From Ophiosphaerella korrae (taxonomy: Eukaryota > Ascomycota > Dothideomycetes > Pleosporales > Phaeosphaeriaceae), in contig JALNQF010000028.1 of NCBI GenBank assembly GCA_028456385.1, positions 284,209 through 348,208 on the forward strand: a stretch of DNA of 64,000 nt. Direction: 5' to 3'. Positions 47,605 through 58,274 of this stretch are shown here, piece by piece. How positions within the stretch are numbered: the stretch's first letter is position 1; every line of letters starts with the position of its first letter. The notes below the pieces were generated by a model. That model did no database searches, was not told where the DNA came from, and saw only the letters and a program-made list of their open reading frames with translations. Position numbers and translations under genes: made by a program.

Positions 47605-47756
47605 GGCAGGTGTCGGTACGTGATGTTGGAAGACGCGTCGCGCGTTCATGTCAAAGTGGTAGGGCTAAGACAAAATGAGCTAGCGCGCCTTGCGTCTGCC
47701 ACACCATCAACATTTCTTGTTGACAAATGGATTAGTTCGGAAACTGTTCAGCCAAT
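47605..47756. promoter_or_regulatory. Short bidirectional promoter region between POL12 and the Sec14-like gene
   Basis: Only 152 bp separate the start codons (107 bp if POL12 starts at 47649). Both leaders must be very short or overlap. No TATA box seen. Confidence 0.5.
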
Positions 47757-48858
47757 ATGTCTGCCATTGGCCCCATTCCAGAGCCCGCGCCTGGCTGCAA
47801 GCCTGCCCCCCCTCCGGCACTGACCGAAGAGCAGCAGAGCAAGTATGACCAGCTTCTAGCCGAAGTACAATCCTGGAAATCTCTCCCTACTACGAAGGCC
47901 GAAGCCGAAACGGCGCCCCTTTCGGACAGTGAGCGTCAATGGCTCACCCGCGAATGTCTTCTCCGCTACCTACGCGCTACAAAATGGAGTCTCCAGCACG
48001 CGATCCAGCGGTTGCGTGCCACTTTAATATGGCGCCGAGAATTTGGCGCTGAGACTTTTACCTCAGAATACATTTCTGACGAAAACGCAAAGGGAAAGCA
48101 AGTGCAGCTGGGCTTCGATAAAGAGGGCAGACCATGTCTGTATCTGCTGCCGCAGAACCAGAACACCAAGCCGAGCCAAAAGCAAGTTGAACATCTCGTG
48201 TACATGCTTGAGAAGACGCTTGATCTTCACCCACCGGGCCAGGAAGGGCTGGCGCTCTTGATCGACTTTCGAAACACGGGTGCTGGGGGAACGCCGCCAA
48301 TGAGCATTTCTAAGCAGGTGTTAGACATCCTGCAGAGCCATTACCCAGAGCGGCTGGGAAGGGCACTACTCACCCACCGTACGTATCAAGGCGCTGCTTG
48401 ATTCTGATATAATCCAAAGACTAAGCTTATGCACAGTCCCGTGGTACGTCACCGCCTTCCTCAAACTCATCAGCCCGTTTATAGACCCTGTTACAAAATC
48501 CAAGATCAAGTACAACGAGCCTTTAGTCGACCATGTCCCAGCTTCACAGCTTATGCTTGCCTCAGGCGGTGAGATAGATTTCAAATACGACCATACCATC
48601 TACTGGCCCGCCCTGGCCCAGCTGGCTGCGGAGAGGAGGCAACAGAGATCAGAACGATGGGAGAAGGCCGGCAAGCTGATAGGAGAGAGCGAGATATATC
48701 TGTGGGGTGGAGACGAGGGGAGCATAGGTGAACAGAAGGAGAGCAAGTTTCCTGTCGATGCTCAGGTTACAGCCCCGAAGACATCCGAGACTGAGCTTGT
48801 GGATGGCGTTGAAAAACTCGACATCAAACAAGGTGAGCCTGTGAAGGCAGCTGCGTGA
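47757..48858 (+). CDS. CRAL-TRIO (Sec14-like) phosphatidylinositol transfer protein, PDR16-like
   Basis: Lipid-exchange protein of the Sec14 superfamily. Two exons (47757-48378, 48437-48858; 58-bp intron) give 347 residues. After a Pro-rich N-terminus the CRAL-TRIO-N helices (LTRECLLRYLRATKWSLQHA, then IQRLRATLIWRREFG) precede the lipid-binding domain: DKEGRPCLYLLPQNQNTKPS, EGLALLIDFRN, LDILQSHYPERLGRALLTH, and across the splice LPWYVTAFLKLISPFIDPVT. The end of the domain has GGEIDFKYDHTIYWPAL. The HYPERLG and PWxxxxFLKLIxPFIDP segments are strongly reminiscent of yeast Pdr16/Pdr17, which affect sterol and phosphatidylserine metabolism and azole tolerance. The C-terminal 70 residues are variable and charged. 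No membrane segment; peripheral or cytosolic. Confidence 0.9.
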
Positions 48859-49383
48859 ACACAATGTGGTCGAGCACTACTACTTCGATACGGCCGTCAG
48901 CTTGTTTATATGTCTGGCCATGACAAAAGAGTCTTCATAGAATTCGCGATTAGACAAATTGATACACTTATGTTGCTCAGTAAGCCAAGCTCCATGGTCT
49001 CTGCTATTCTCTATCTCTCCGCTGGAAACCTCGCCTGGTAAAAGAAGTTTATGACGTCACGTGCTTTCGCGTAGATGTCCCAATGCAACGGACCCCGGCT
49101 CAGCACCACCACTTTTCGCTTCCCCGCAACAGCCATTTGTCACCACTAACGGGCAAAGGCGAGGGTAAATTTTGGACAGCATCTTTATATTAGTAAGGGA
49201 AACGCCACTACATGTATACTGGCCTTCCTCCTACCATCGAAGCGGACGCAGATTTACTGTTGACGCGTTTGATGCACCTCGTGCAAACGCGGTCAAGTCA
49301 AGACCAGTTCAGAGGCAGTCTGCAATACGGCTTTGTAGGTAGCCACCTTCACTACGACGACAACGACAACGACAACGACGAAA
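48859..49383. other. Intergenic region and leader of the DUF4211 gene, with a short CAACGA repeat
   Basis: 525 bp. Immediately before the next ATG, 49355-49380 is a CGA/CAACGA microsatellite. A plus-strand frame from 49212 is open through it but is low-complexity and is not called. Confidence 0.5.
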
Positions 49384-51309
49384 ATGCCCCCCAAAAAAAC
49401 GCGCGATCGCAAACGGCAGTCTAAAATCAACTTTTCGCCAGCTGCAAAGTCCTCTTCCCAGACTGTAAAGAGAGCGACGCCTACCGACAACGTAAACCCA
49501 AGGTCTCGAAACTCACAAAATAAAATTACCCACTCATCTAGTGAAGATGAATTAGCTGCTGAAACCAGACGAGGGTTGCAGTTAGGCGTGCCAGTCACCA
49601 CCTCACAACACGGCATGTTCGGGAACTCGGATGTGGACGAGGAAACATCAGAAGAGGAATATGGGACGAAGGAAGAGCAAGTGAAGGCGAAAATTGACAC
49701 CCGCAAGCGCCAGCGCGAGATTAGCAATAGTGAATTGGAAAGCGAGGATGGTGGTTTACGACGGCCGCGGCGCAAGCAGCGGAAGACTACCCAGCGACGG
49801 ACCGCCCAAGAAGACGATGAAGTTGACGAAGCCACACCACCACGGAGCCATCGACGCATCTCCTCCCGGCGGCAACATAACCTCGATACTCAAGGTCAGC
49901 CGTCTCTGCTGCAAAGTAGGCGGCGCAGAATCAAGACAAGTGCGAGATCGACTGACGAAGATGAAGAGGGAGAGAAAGATGAACTCGAAAGGGGCAATGA
50001 TAGCTCTTCCGATGATAATGGTAGCGAACAGGAAGACCTTCAAGAAGATTTAGCTTTCCTAAAGTCATCCCCGTTACCCAATCGTAGTAAGCTGAGGAGC
50101 TCCTATGATAAACCAAAAAACGAACGTCAGAAAGCCCTCGAGGCGCTGAAGAAGCGAAGAGCAGGTACCAATGAGCCGCCCTCATCTATAACACCCAGGC
50201 GTAGTCGACGTATCATTACAGCAGACTCAGATTCAGATTCAGAGCTTGAGTTCATCAAAGAAGAACCGGAAAGTGGGTGGGAAATGGGTTTCACTGAAGA
50301 AGACGGTGCAGAGGAGGAGCCTGATCGTGATGCAAATGCCCTGGACATGTTCCTAGAAGACAAGTAGGCATTGTTTGCTTGATCGATGATGTGGGCGATT
50401 GACTAACATTAACCGACCAGGGATGATGCCGGCTTTATCGACGATGATGTAGAAGCCATTCTTGGCGAACCCATCCTCGGACCAGACGACCTAATGCCTC
50501 TGGTGATGAGTCGCATTCTAAGCGCTAAGCCGAGAGAATTGTTCAAGTATGCCGTTGAATGGATGGTCATGAAGAAAATACATCCTGCTTTCGATTCCAA
50601 AAGCCAAGTTTACGAACTCACATTCAGGAAACTAGATGATGAAGTCAAGGGTCTTGCCAATTCCAAGTTCTCGTCCTCGGCCTGGACGAGTGATTTCACA
50701 CGAGCGCTGAGAGCACGGCCAAACCTTATGAGTATGGAGATAAGCAGAGCCAAAAGAGACATCATGACCGCACATTGCGAGGCATGTAATCGGAAGAACC
50801 ACCCTGCGAGCAACGAGCTCACTTTCACTGGCAAACCGTACAATGACGAGACTTTAGAGCCCTTAGAAAACGACTCAGATTCCGACTCAAATGACGAATC
50901 TGACTCCACTGGCGATTCTGCGCTCTCGGCCGATTCAGAAGTGAACCTGAATGGCGAAAAGCCTGCATACGATGCGCATGGTGTACGGCTCCCTCCCGAA
51001 AGTAAAAGCTTCACCCTTGGCAGCACATGTCAAGCCAACGCTCAAGTTGCGCACACCTTGCATCACTGGCGTTACCACCTTTACACGTGGGTCAAAGTGT
51101 ATCTCGCACGCGAGGGACATCTCACAGCTGAAAGCCTCCTCAAGAGGGACAGTTGGTCTGAAAAGAAGAGAGAAAAGGCAGCGATAAAGGTCGTTAAGAA
51201 GATGGAAGAAGTCGGAGAGATCAGAAAGCTTTATAAATCATACAAAGAGCAAATCGAATACGCCGTCGAGGCTAGGCATGATCTTCAGGGTTGGAGAGGC
51301 AGGGGATGA
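49384..51309 (+). CDS. Nuclear DUF4211-domain protein
   Basis: Two exons (49384-50363, 50421-51309; 57-bp intron) give 622 residues. The N-terminal half is highly charged and disordered: a lysine/arginine-rich start (MPPKKTRDRKRQSKINF), acidic Ser/Asp/Glu tracts and basic clusters such as RRPRRKQRKTTQRR, which suggest nuclear localisation and chromatin association. The domain I assign as DUF4211 starts just before the splice (LEDKDDAGFIDDD) and continues with LMPLVMSRILSAKPRELFKY, AVEWMVMKKIHPAF, a TRALRARPNLMSMEI helix and CEACNRKNHPASNELTFTG, a possible metal-binding knuckle; it spans about residues 325-470. A Cys and HTLHHWRYHLYTWVK follow. Proteins with this domain (for example human CCDC82) have no well-defined biochemical role. 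The function is therefore unknown; the family assignment is from memory. Confidence 0.82.
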
Positions 51310-52172
51310 TAGTGGCTAGGCATACGAGGTATCGTAGTGCTTAAGGTCTGGTTTAAGTTCTGGTCAGCAGTAAATATACTGCAAAACGCGACATTCGTGG
51401 CTCTTTCTTGACTACTCAGTCAGGCTGGCATATTGCGGCTCGATTTAACCATTGATATTCCTAATGGGCGTCCAGCTTGTGTCGGAATGGCAATAGTCAG
51501 AGTGGAGATGAGTATTCTGGAACTGTTGGGTGCTCAGAGTCAGTTGATAAGCATCTGATCTATTTTTGCAATATCTTCAAGTACGGAGAGCTCCTCTATC
51601 TGCGAGACCTATTTGAGTCTCTGCCAACTGAGAAAATGTGAAGTACTCCGCTTGAGAAGATAGGACAGTAATCTTTGAATAAAGAATCATTCAGCGTACT
51701 AGAACGAAGCAATAAGATGAGAAATCTGTTAAGCTCGGACACCGGGTTTTCGCCCACCCCAACCATCCAACCTAGCCAACCTTTGAAGCTCAATATTTTC
51801 ACAACGCCTGTACAAATATAGATCCACGCGAAGTTGTAATACAATCTGCTATCCGCGATCTCGAATATGGTGTTTATACAAGCGAGCGCAAAGCAGCTAA
51901 GATATAGGGCGTCAAAAGGTCAACACTGCGGAGCCGCCGTGCTGGCTCCGCGCCTTACATGATTGCTCATCAGCCAGGACAAATGACGGCGCGGGACCAA
52001 TGCTAAGTTGGAATTTAGTCGGCAAACAGGTGGGCAGGCGTAATGTGGCCTAGCTTAGCGCCATGAATCGCGTCGAGTGGTTGTCCCAAACTTGATCAAT
52101 TCTCATCGCCTTGTCTTCTGTGCAGAATTATCCCTTCTATCACAGCGGCTAGCCAGGCTGCCGTCGCTCTCT
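51310..52172. other. Intergenic region before the repeat block
   Basis: About 860 bp of normal composition with no convincing coding sequence; the minus-strand frame at 51596-51844 (82 codons) shows no domain. Confidence 0.5.
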
Positions 52173-52517
52173 ATGTTCGCTAGACTTCGCACCGCGACTG
52201 TGCGAGCTGCGCATACCGCCATTGTACAACCTTTCTCCGGTCCCAGACCCTTCCGTGCTGCAGTCGGGCCACTATGCTACGCCGCAACTACGAGAGCTTG
52301 TCACGTCGCGACAGGAGAGTTCACTAGTCTCGAGCTAGACGGCACGCTTGTTACAAAAGAAGTCTCTATCCGAGTCGGTGACCCTGGGGAAGCTTATGTA
52401 TTGATTCCCACAGACGTTGGCTATGCTCTACAGGCTGGCAGCTGCCTCACTAATAGCTTGTCGGCCCTTCCTAAGCACCCGGACAGGCTTGCATTGAGCT
52501 ATTTTTACGATATTTAA
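52173..52517 (+). CDS. Hypothetical small protein at the edge of the AT-rich block
   Basis: ATG 52173 opens 114 codons; the frame also extends upstream to 52077, but without an ATG. The first 45 residues are Arg/Ala/Thr-rich with no acidic residue (MFARLRTATVRAAHTAIVQP), which resembles a mitochondrial presequence. The next part (GEFTSLELDGTLVTKEVSIR, then VGDPGEAYVLIPTDVGYALQ) looks like normal folded protein rather than a shadow frame. No family recognised. It ends about 350 bp before the sequence turns into RIP-degraded DNA, so it may be a truncated or young gene, or an exon whose partner was lost. The stop may not be the original one. Confidence 0.45.
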   Translation: MFARLRTATVRAAHTAIVQPFSGPRPFRAAVGPLCYAATTRACHVATGEFTSLELDGTLVTKEVSIRVGDPGEAYVLIPTDVGYALQAGSCLTNSLSALPKHPDRLALSYFYDI

Positions 52518-52859
52518 CACTTTGCCCTTAGTAATAGCCTACTGTCTAACGTGTTCCACCACCTTCCCGCCCACCCCACCATTCCGCCCACCCCACCAGA
52601 AATCTCATCACTCCATGGACGATTACTCCACAACTACGTAATCAATTAATTTGAAACTTTACAAGTAGATGTATTAGATTGATCTACATTAATTCCTTTT
52701 GTAGCCTTGTACATGGCAATTACTACACGTTGGTTGGTGCACGTTGGCGTACACCAGAAGCCTGATCCTCCACCACCTGTTCAGTAGTCCTTTCTATTAT
52801 TGTGATCAACGTACAAGCCTAATTAGCCTCAAGTACGCCTCCTGAGGCGATATATTATC
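52518..52859. other. Transition zone between gene-rich DNA and the RIP block
   Basis: About 340 bp that still contain CpA/TpG dinucleotides and pyrimidine-rich tracts (CCACCTTCCCGCCC, 52560-52610). After about 52860 CpA and TpG become rare and TpA dominates. Confidence 0.5.
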
Positions 52860-52899
52860 TAGGCTAAGCCTTCTTACGTCTTCGGCGTTCATTTGTAGC

Positions 52900-54450
52900 C
52901 CTAAGTTTATAGTTCTCCTCTATAAGAATAGCTACTAAATACATAGCTAGTTAACAACTTTTAACAAGTTAAGTAATTACTAGACTTATAAGGCTTTAAG
53001 ACTAACGTTAAAGGAGACCTTGTATAAGATAAGCCTATTTTTCAAGCTAATTAACAGTACAGGGTATCTTAGCTGTCTATAGCTCTTAATATAGAGTAGT
53101 CTCTCGTAGAGATAGGGTCTTAATAATAGTAAAAGTATTAAGGACACGCTCTAGACTATATAAGATTAGTCTAGTAGCATAGAAGCTACTTTAGACGTTA
53201 TTTAACGTAATAACTAATATACGTACACGTAGGTATACGTATAGGAACTCTTCTTTGTTAATATAGAAGACTCTTTTACGTACTAAGAGTCTAATCTCGT
53301 AACTATACGCTACCTTAAGAGGAGAGAAGCAGCCTATATTAAGAGGCTAAAGGAGGTAAGACGTATAAGCTAGTATATAAAGAGCTATAATCTTATATTC
53401 TATATAATACTAATTAAACTTAGGGGTAGTATAGCTACTATATCTATCTAAGATCAAGAGCCTATAGGCTCTACTTATACGCGCCTCTATCTACTTATTA
53501 AAATACTAGATCTAGTATACGCCTAGTTTATCTATTATCTATCTATTATTACTAACTACAATTACATAGCTAGCTAGTAGATCTATATACTAGCTACGTT
53601 AGTGTATCTTTCTAGCTAAGATAATAAAGAGTAAGATTAACTATCTAGAGGTGTTAATACACTTAATTATCGTTGTCTAGTTATAATTTCCTAGCTAGAT
53701 AGTAATAACCTAACTAATTATATCTAAACTTATAACAACTTTAGACGTAGAAGCTACTCCTATTATAAACCTAGTCTTATTAAAGTTGTATATATCCTTA
53801 TTAAGTATCTTATACGCCTAGTACATCTCTTGTATAAGCTTAAACTACGCATTAATTTAGACTAGGTCCTTATACTTAGCGCGCTAGGAGTAGAATAGAA
53901 AGTTCTACTTTATCTAAAGTTTAGACTACCTCTTAATCTAACAATCTACCTAGTTCTTGCCTATTAAGAAAAGAGGAGGATTATAGCTATAGGTAGCAAG
54001 TAATACGTCTACTATACGTTGTACGTTAATAATATAGGGTAGAAATCTACGTTAATTAAGGCTTAGGATCTATTAAACAAGAGACTACTCCTCTAAAAGT
54101 AAGAGCTTACGTTAACGTTAATAGGCTATACTCTTTAAGAGGATTCCTTTTATCTAGTCTTATAAAGTTAAATAGAGAACTTAGAATAACTTTAAAGCTT
54201 TACGCGTACTCTTAATTATTTTTCTCTTAATTAAATAAGAAGTAAGATTAATTCTACCTTCTTTTTAAAGCGATTTATAGCGTTATACGTAGCCTATTGT
54301 TAATTAAACGCGTGCTAGAGTATAGATTTTAGTAGGGTAGGTAGAATAGTAAGGTAGGTAGGAAGGTAGTAGAATACGTTAATATCTAGTTGTTACTAAT
54401 CTCCTAATCTTTAGACTCCTCGCCTAGCTACCCCTACCTAGTTATCTCTT
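52900..54450 (-). pseudogene. RIP-inactivated Fot1/pogo-type (Tc1-mariner superfamily) DDE transposase
   Basis: Translating the minus strand while allowing C-to-T and G-to-A changes gives the marks of a fungal pogo transposase in the right order. An IGKNWV-like CENP-B-type DNA-binding region is near 53990. A DIYNFDETGF block is at 53766-53795, its Asp codon now AAT. A YRLLILDGHSSH-like block with an intact Asp is at 53430-53470 (second D at 53446-53448). An LLQPLDIGCFSPLK-like block is at 53309-53350, its Asp codon again AAT. Several in-frame stops (TAA/TAG in place of CAA/CAG/TGG) interrupt it. Blocks 1 to 3 are in consistent order and spacing. Ends and terminal repeats could not be fixed, so the limits are approximate. 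Not functional. Confidence 0.8.
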
Positions 54451-56219
54451 AATAGCTTCCCTACTAATCTACTACGAATATAAGTTAGGCGACGCTGTAT
54501 CTTTATAGAGTAATATATACAATTACTTTAGATAGAACTATAGATAGTACTAAGTCTATACTTTTGTACTCTTATTTAATACATGCTAATAAAAAGTAGT
54601 AGGATTTACTAAACTTGCTAGTACTATAAGCTTAGAAAATAGAGAGGTACTTAATAAGTTAAAGGATATATAATTTTTAAGGGATAAGAATAGTTACTAA
54701 AACGCTAGGTATAGATATAGCTATATTACTATACCTATTGTATTCCTCTCTCGCGTAATATATAAAGAAAGGGCTTAACTTAATTTTACTTAAAGAAAGT
54801 TATATAACGTTAACAAGAGTTATAATTAACTAACCTAACTTAATTTTACGCTTAGTTCTCTATAGCCTTGTTTCTATACGCTATAATATTAGGAGTCTAC
54901 TCCTTAGTTACTATAGCTACCTACTAATAGTATTAACCTAGTTACTTAGCTATTTACTTATCTATATATACTACAATAAGAGCGTCTTCTAGTAGTTATT
55001 TTATAGTAATAGGCTACTATAAGAGTACTTTTTAGATACTATACCTATTAACCTTTAAGAATATATCTACTACTACAAGCGCTATTTATTTATTTCTATC
55101 TTAGAAAGCGTAGTTTTTTATAATCTTTTTAGAGAAGCTTACTATAAGTTATAATATATTCTATTAATTAGTATAGTACTTAATACTTATAGGTAACTAT
55201 ACTACTAATTCTAGTATAGATAGCTAAGTAGGTTAAGTAGTTATAATTAAGGTATTATAAAAATAGATAACCTAAGTAGTAGTTAAGAAGTAGAACTTTA
55301 TAATATTAGAAGTTATTATTAAGACGCTTTACTAGCTTAAGTTAGTTACAAAGCGTTCTATATAGTTTATATATCTATTAGTATATTTGTATTAAGTAGC
55401 TTCTATATAGAGTACTTACTATTAGTAGTTTTAGGATATATAGTATAAAAGTATTAGAATTAAAGTAAGTAAATACTTTCTAAATATATAACTTTATATA
55501 AAGCTATTTACTACTATAAATATCTATAATACGCTAAAGTAATCCTAGCCGAAAATAGAAATACGCACCTTCTAGGTAACCCTAGTTATATCTACGCTAA
55601 GCTAGCTAACTAAGTTTAGACATACCTAGGGTTTTAACTTACTAACTAAAATTACCTATCTATATAAAAAATTAAGTTTATTCTCTTAATATAGTTATAA
55701 TTACTACTTTCTATATATAGATTAAAGCGTTTAAGCTACTATTTTAGCTACTACTTTTTCTACTACTTATTCTTTAGTATTAGTATTTTATTATACTTTA
55801 AGAAGTTATAAAGCTTATATAGTAACTATAATTATATCTATATCTATAAAGTACTAATTTAAATTTATATAGACTTTCTTCTATAGCTATTAAAGCTTAA
55901 AAGCTTTAAGTTAACTATATAATCTTTTATTTTATATTTTAAACTCTACTACCTATATATTTACTACTATAAGTACCTTACTAGTTTTCTTAAAGTACTA
56001 GTATATTATATAACTTATCTCTTTTTTTTATAAAGCTCTCTCTAAGAGATAAATCTTAGTAAGCTAAAGCTAATTTAGATAGAATAAAGTAATAGGCCTT
56101 TAAGATACTTAAAATAAATTAACTACTTAGTTAATATTTAATAGATAAATACTTATTATAGCTTACTAAGCTTATATAACTTTCTTAGTAATTACTTTCT
56201 TTATTATAAGTATAATAAA
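54451..56219. other. RIP-degraded sequence of unassigned origin
   Basis: About 1.8 kb, very TpA-rich. A plus-strand frame near 54900-55150 has somewhat protein-like stretches if stops are ignored, but I could not match it to a transposon family. It may be the rest of the pogo element or another inserted element. Confidence 0.5.
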
Positions 56220-56588
56220 AAAAGTTATAATAGAGCTAATTAGTTTTAACTTAAGTACTAATAAAGTATAAGATAAGTAGAGTAATAAGCTAGATTAGAA
56301 AACTACTTATAACTAAAATATATAACGTAATCTCTTAATTTATAAAGTATATAGATAAGAAATAATTATAGATTAATAAATTAGTATAAGTATATAGGTA
56401 GTAGTAATATATATTATTAAGATAGTATTAGTAATTTAATTATTAACTATAAGTAATAATACTTAAAGTTATAAATTTTTTTATATTATTTATAAGCTTA
56501 TTACTTAATTACTTTTATACTTAAGTTATTAACTTTTAATCTACTATACTTTTTTTTAGAAGTTACTTATAGTTAATAATAAGTAACT
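56220..56588 (+). repeat. RIP-degraded LTR, copy A
   Basis: Shares long segments with copy B (TAGTAATTTAATTATTAACT, and the end TAGTTAATAATAAGTAACT) at the same spacing, and is followed by the same gag sequence. The left boundary is approximate. Confidence 0.65.
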
Positions 56589-57877
56589 CTATTATACTTT
56601 ACTAATTTAGTTATTAAAAAAAGTAAAGTAGTATATAGTTTAAGCTAATATAATAGTAGAAAGTATAACTAAGAAAAAAAGTAAAGTACTTCTAAGTAGC
56701 TATAAGTTAAATATAACTAACTAGAAAGTAGTTAAGTTAAACTTAAATAACTTAATTACTAATAAAAAAAGTATATAACTATTAATTAATACTTTAATAA
56801 TATAGAAAAAAAAACTATAAAACTATATTAAGTAAAATAAAGTTTAAATTAAAGCTATTATAACTAGATAAAATTAAATAAAAAAGATTACTTAGAGACT
56901 AAAAATAAGTATAATAAAAAAGCTACTTAAAATACTAGTACTTAATTAGTTTAATAGAATAAAAAAAACTTAAAACTTTTCTTAGTATTAGTATAACTTT
57001 AAATAGATATATAAGTATTATACTTTAAAATAGTAGAAAAAAAAGTTACTTATATAAAAATATACTTTAAAAAAAATATAATAAAATAGTTTAAGCTTTA
57101 CTATATAGACTATATTATATATATATAAAGAATAAAATAAAATAAAATAATAGCTATTTTAAGAAGTTATAAATATTTTATATAATAAATAAAAGTAGTA
57201 TTTAAAGATATAGATATTACTTAATAAGCTAAAAAAAAGCTTAAAAAGCTTTAATAATATAAAAGTATTTTAGAATATATATTATAGTTTAAAAAACTAT
57301 TATAAAATATAGAATAAAATAAGCTATCTTTAAAATTAAGATTTAAATAAAAATTAAAAGTAAGTATTTAATATAAGTTAATTTAGATAAAGAAACTAAA
57401 GATACTAGAAGTTCTAATAAGATAAGTAATATAAGTAAATAATAATCTTTATAAATAGAAGATAAAAAGTATAAAAGATACTCTAGTAACTATAATATAA
57501 AAGACTTTATAATCTTTAATACTAATAAAGATAAAAAAAAAAGACTATAAGTACTTTAATTATAATAAGTAAAGTTACTATATAAAAAACTAAAAAAACT
57601 TTATAAAAGATTATAAAAGTAAAGACTTAAAAAAAAAACTCTAGTTAAAAATACTTAAAGATAAAAAGAAAGTACTAAAAGTATAAACTAAGTTCTAAAT
57701 AAAAGTAGTAGTAACTAAAAAATTATAGTATAAAATACTTAATTAAACCTTTTATTATAATAATAACTACTATATATACTTTTTAAGTAAGTAAAAAGTA
57801 AAAATTTTTTTATAAAAGAAATAAAGAATAGTAATAATAAAAGAAAAAACTTAAGTATAAATAAAAGAGATATAAAG
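56589..57877 (+). pseudogene. RIP-degraded retrotransposon gag, unit 1
   Basis: Near-colinear with unit 2 over more than 1 kb (for example CTATTATACTTTACTAATTT directly after the LTR in both). It is more heavily mutated than unit 2: the zinc-knuckle region near 57550-57620 is still visible as the aligned counterpart, but more Cys and His codons are lost. Not coding now. Confidence 0.7.
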
Positions 57878-58274
57878 TCTAAAAGTATTATAGTTATAAT
57901 AAAAGAAAACTAGATAGAACTAATTAGCTCTATAATAGAAGATAATAATATATTTAACTTATAGGAAAATAAACTTAATTAAGAAACTAACTATAACTAG
58001 AATATATAATAACTTTATAAATTTATAATCTTAGTAAGTATAAAGTAATAAAGTACTATAGAAGTACTAAGTATATAGTTAATAGTAATATATACTATTA
58101 GAAGAGTATTAGTAATTTAATTATTAACTACAAGTAATAATATATTAATATTATAGGATATCTTTTTATTATTTATAGCCTATTATAGATTATAATATTA
58201 ACTTTTATTATTACTTTTTAATTTACTAATAACTTATATAAGAAAAAGTTATTTATAGTTAATAATAAGTAACT
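57878..58274 (+). repeat. RIP-degraded LTR, copy B
   Basis: Lies between the two gag units. It matches copy A in the same orientation and copies C and D in the opposite orientation (for example GCCTATTATAGATTATAATA here against TATTATAATCTATAATAGGC in copy C). The right end AGTAACT corresponds to GGTAACA in the less-mutated copy D. Confidence 0.75.

Noticed and set aside
49212..49424. Plus-strand frame of 70 codons before the DUF4211 gene
   Set aside because: Open mainly because of the CAACGA microsatellite; overlaps the start of the real gene in another frame.
52077..52172. Upstream extension of the small border ORF
   Set aside because: Needs a non-ATG start; the first ATG is at 52173 and opens a presequence-like N-terminus.
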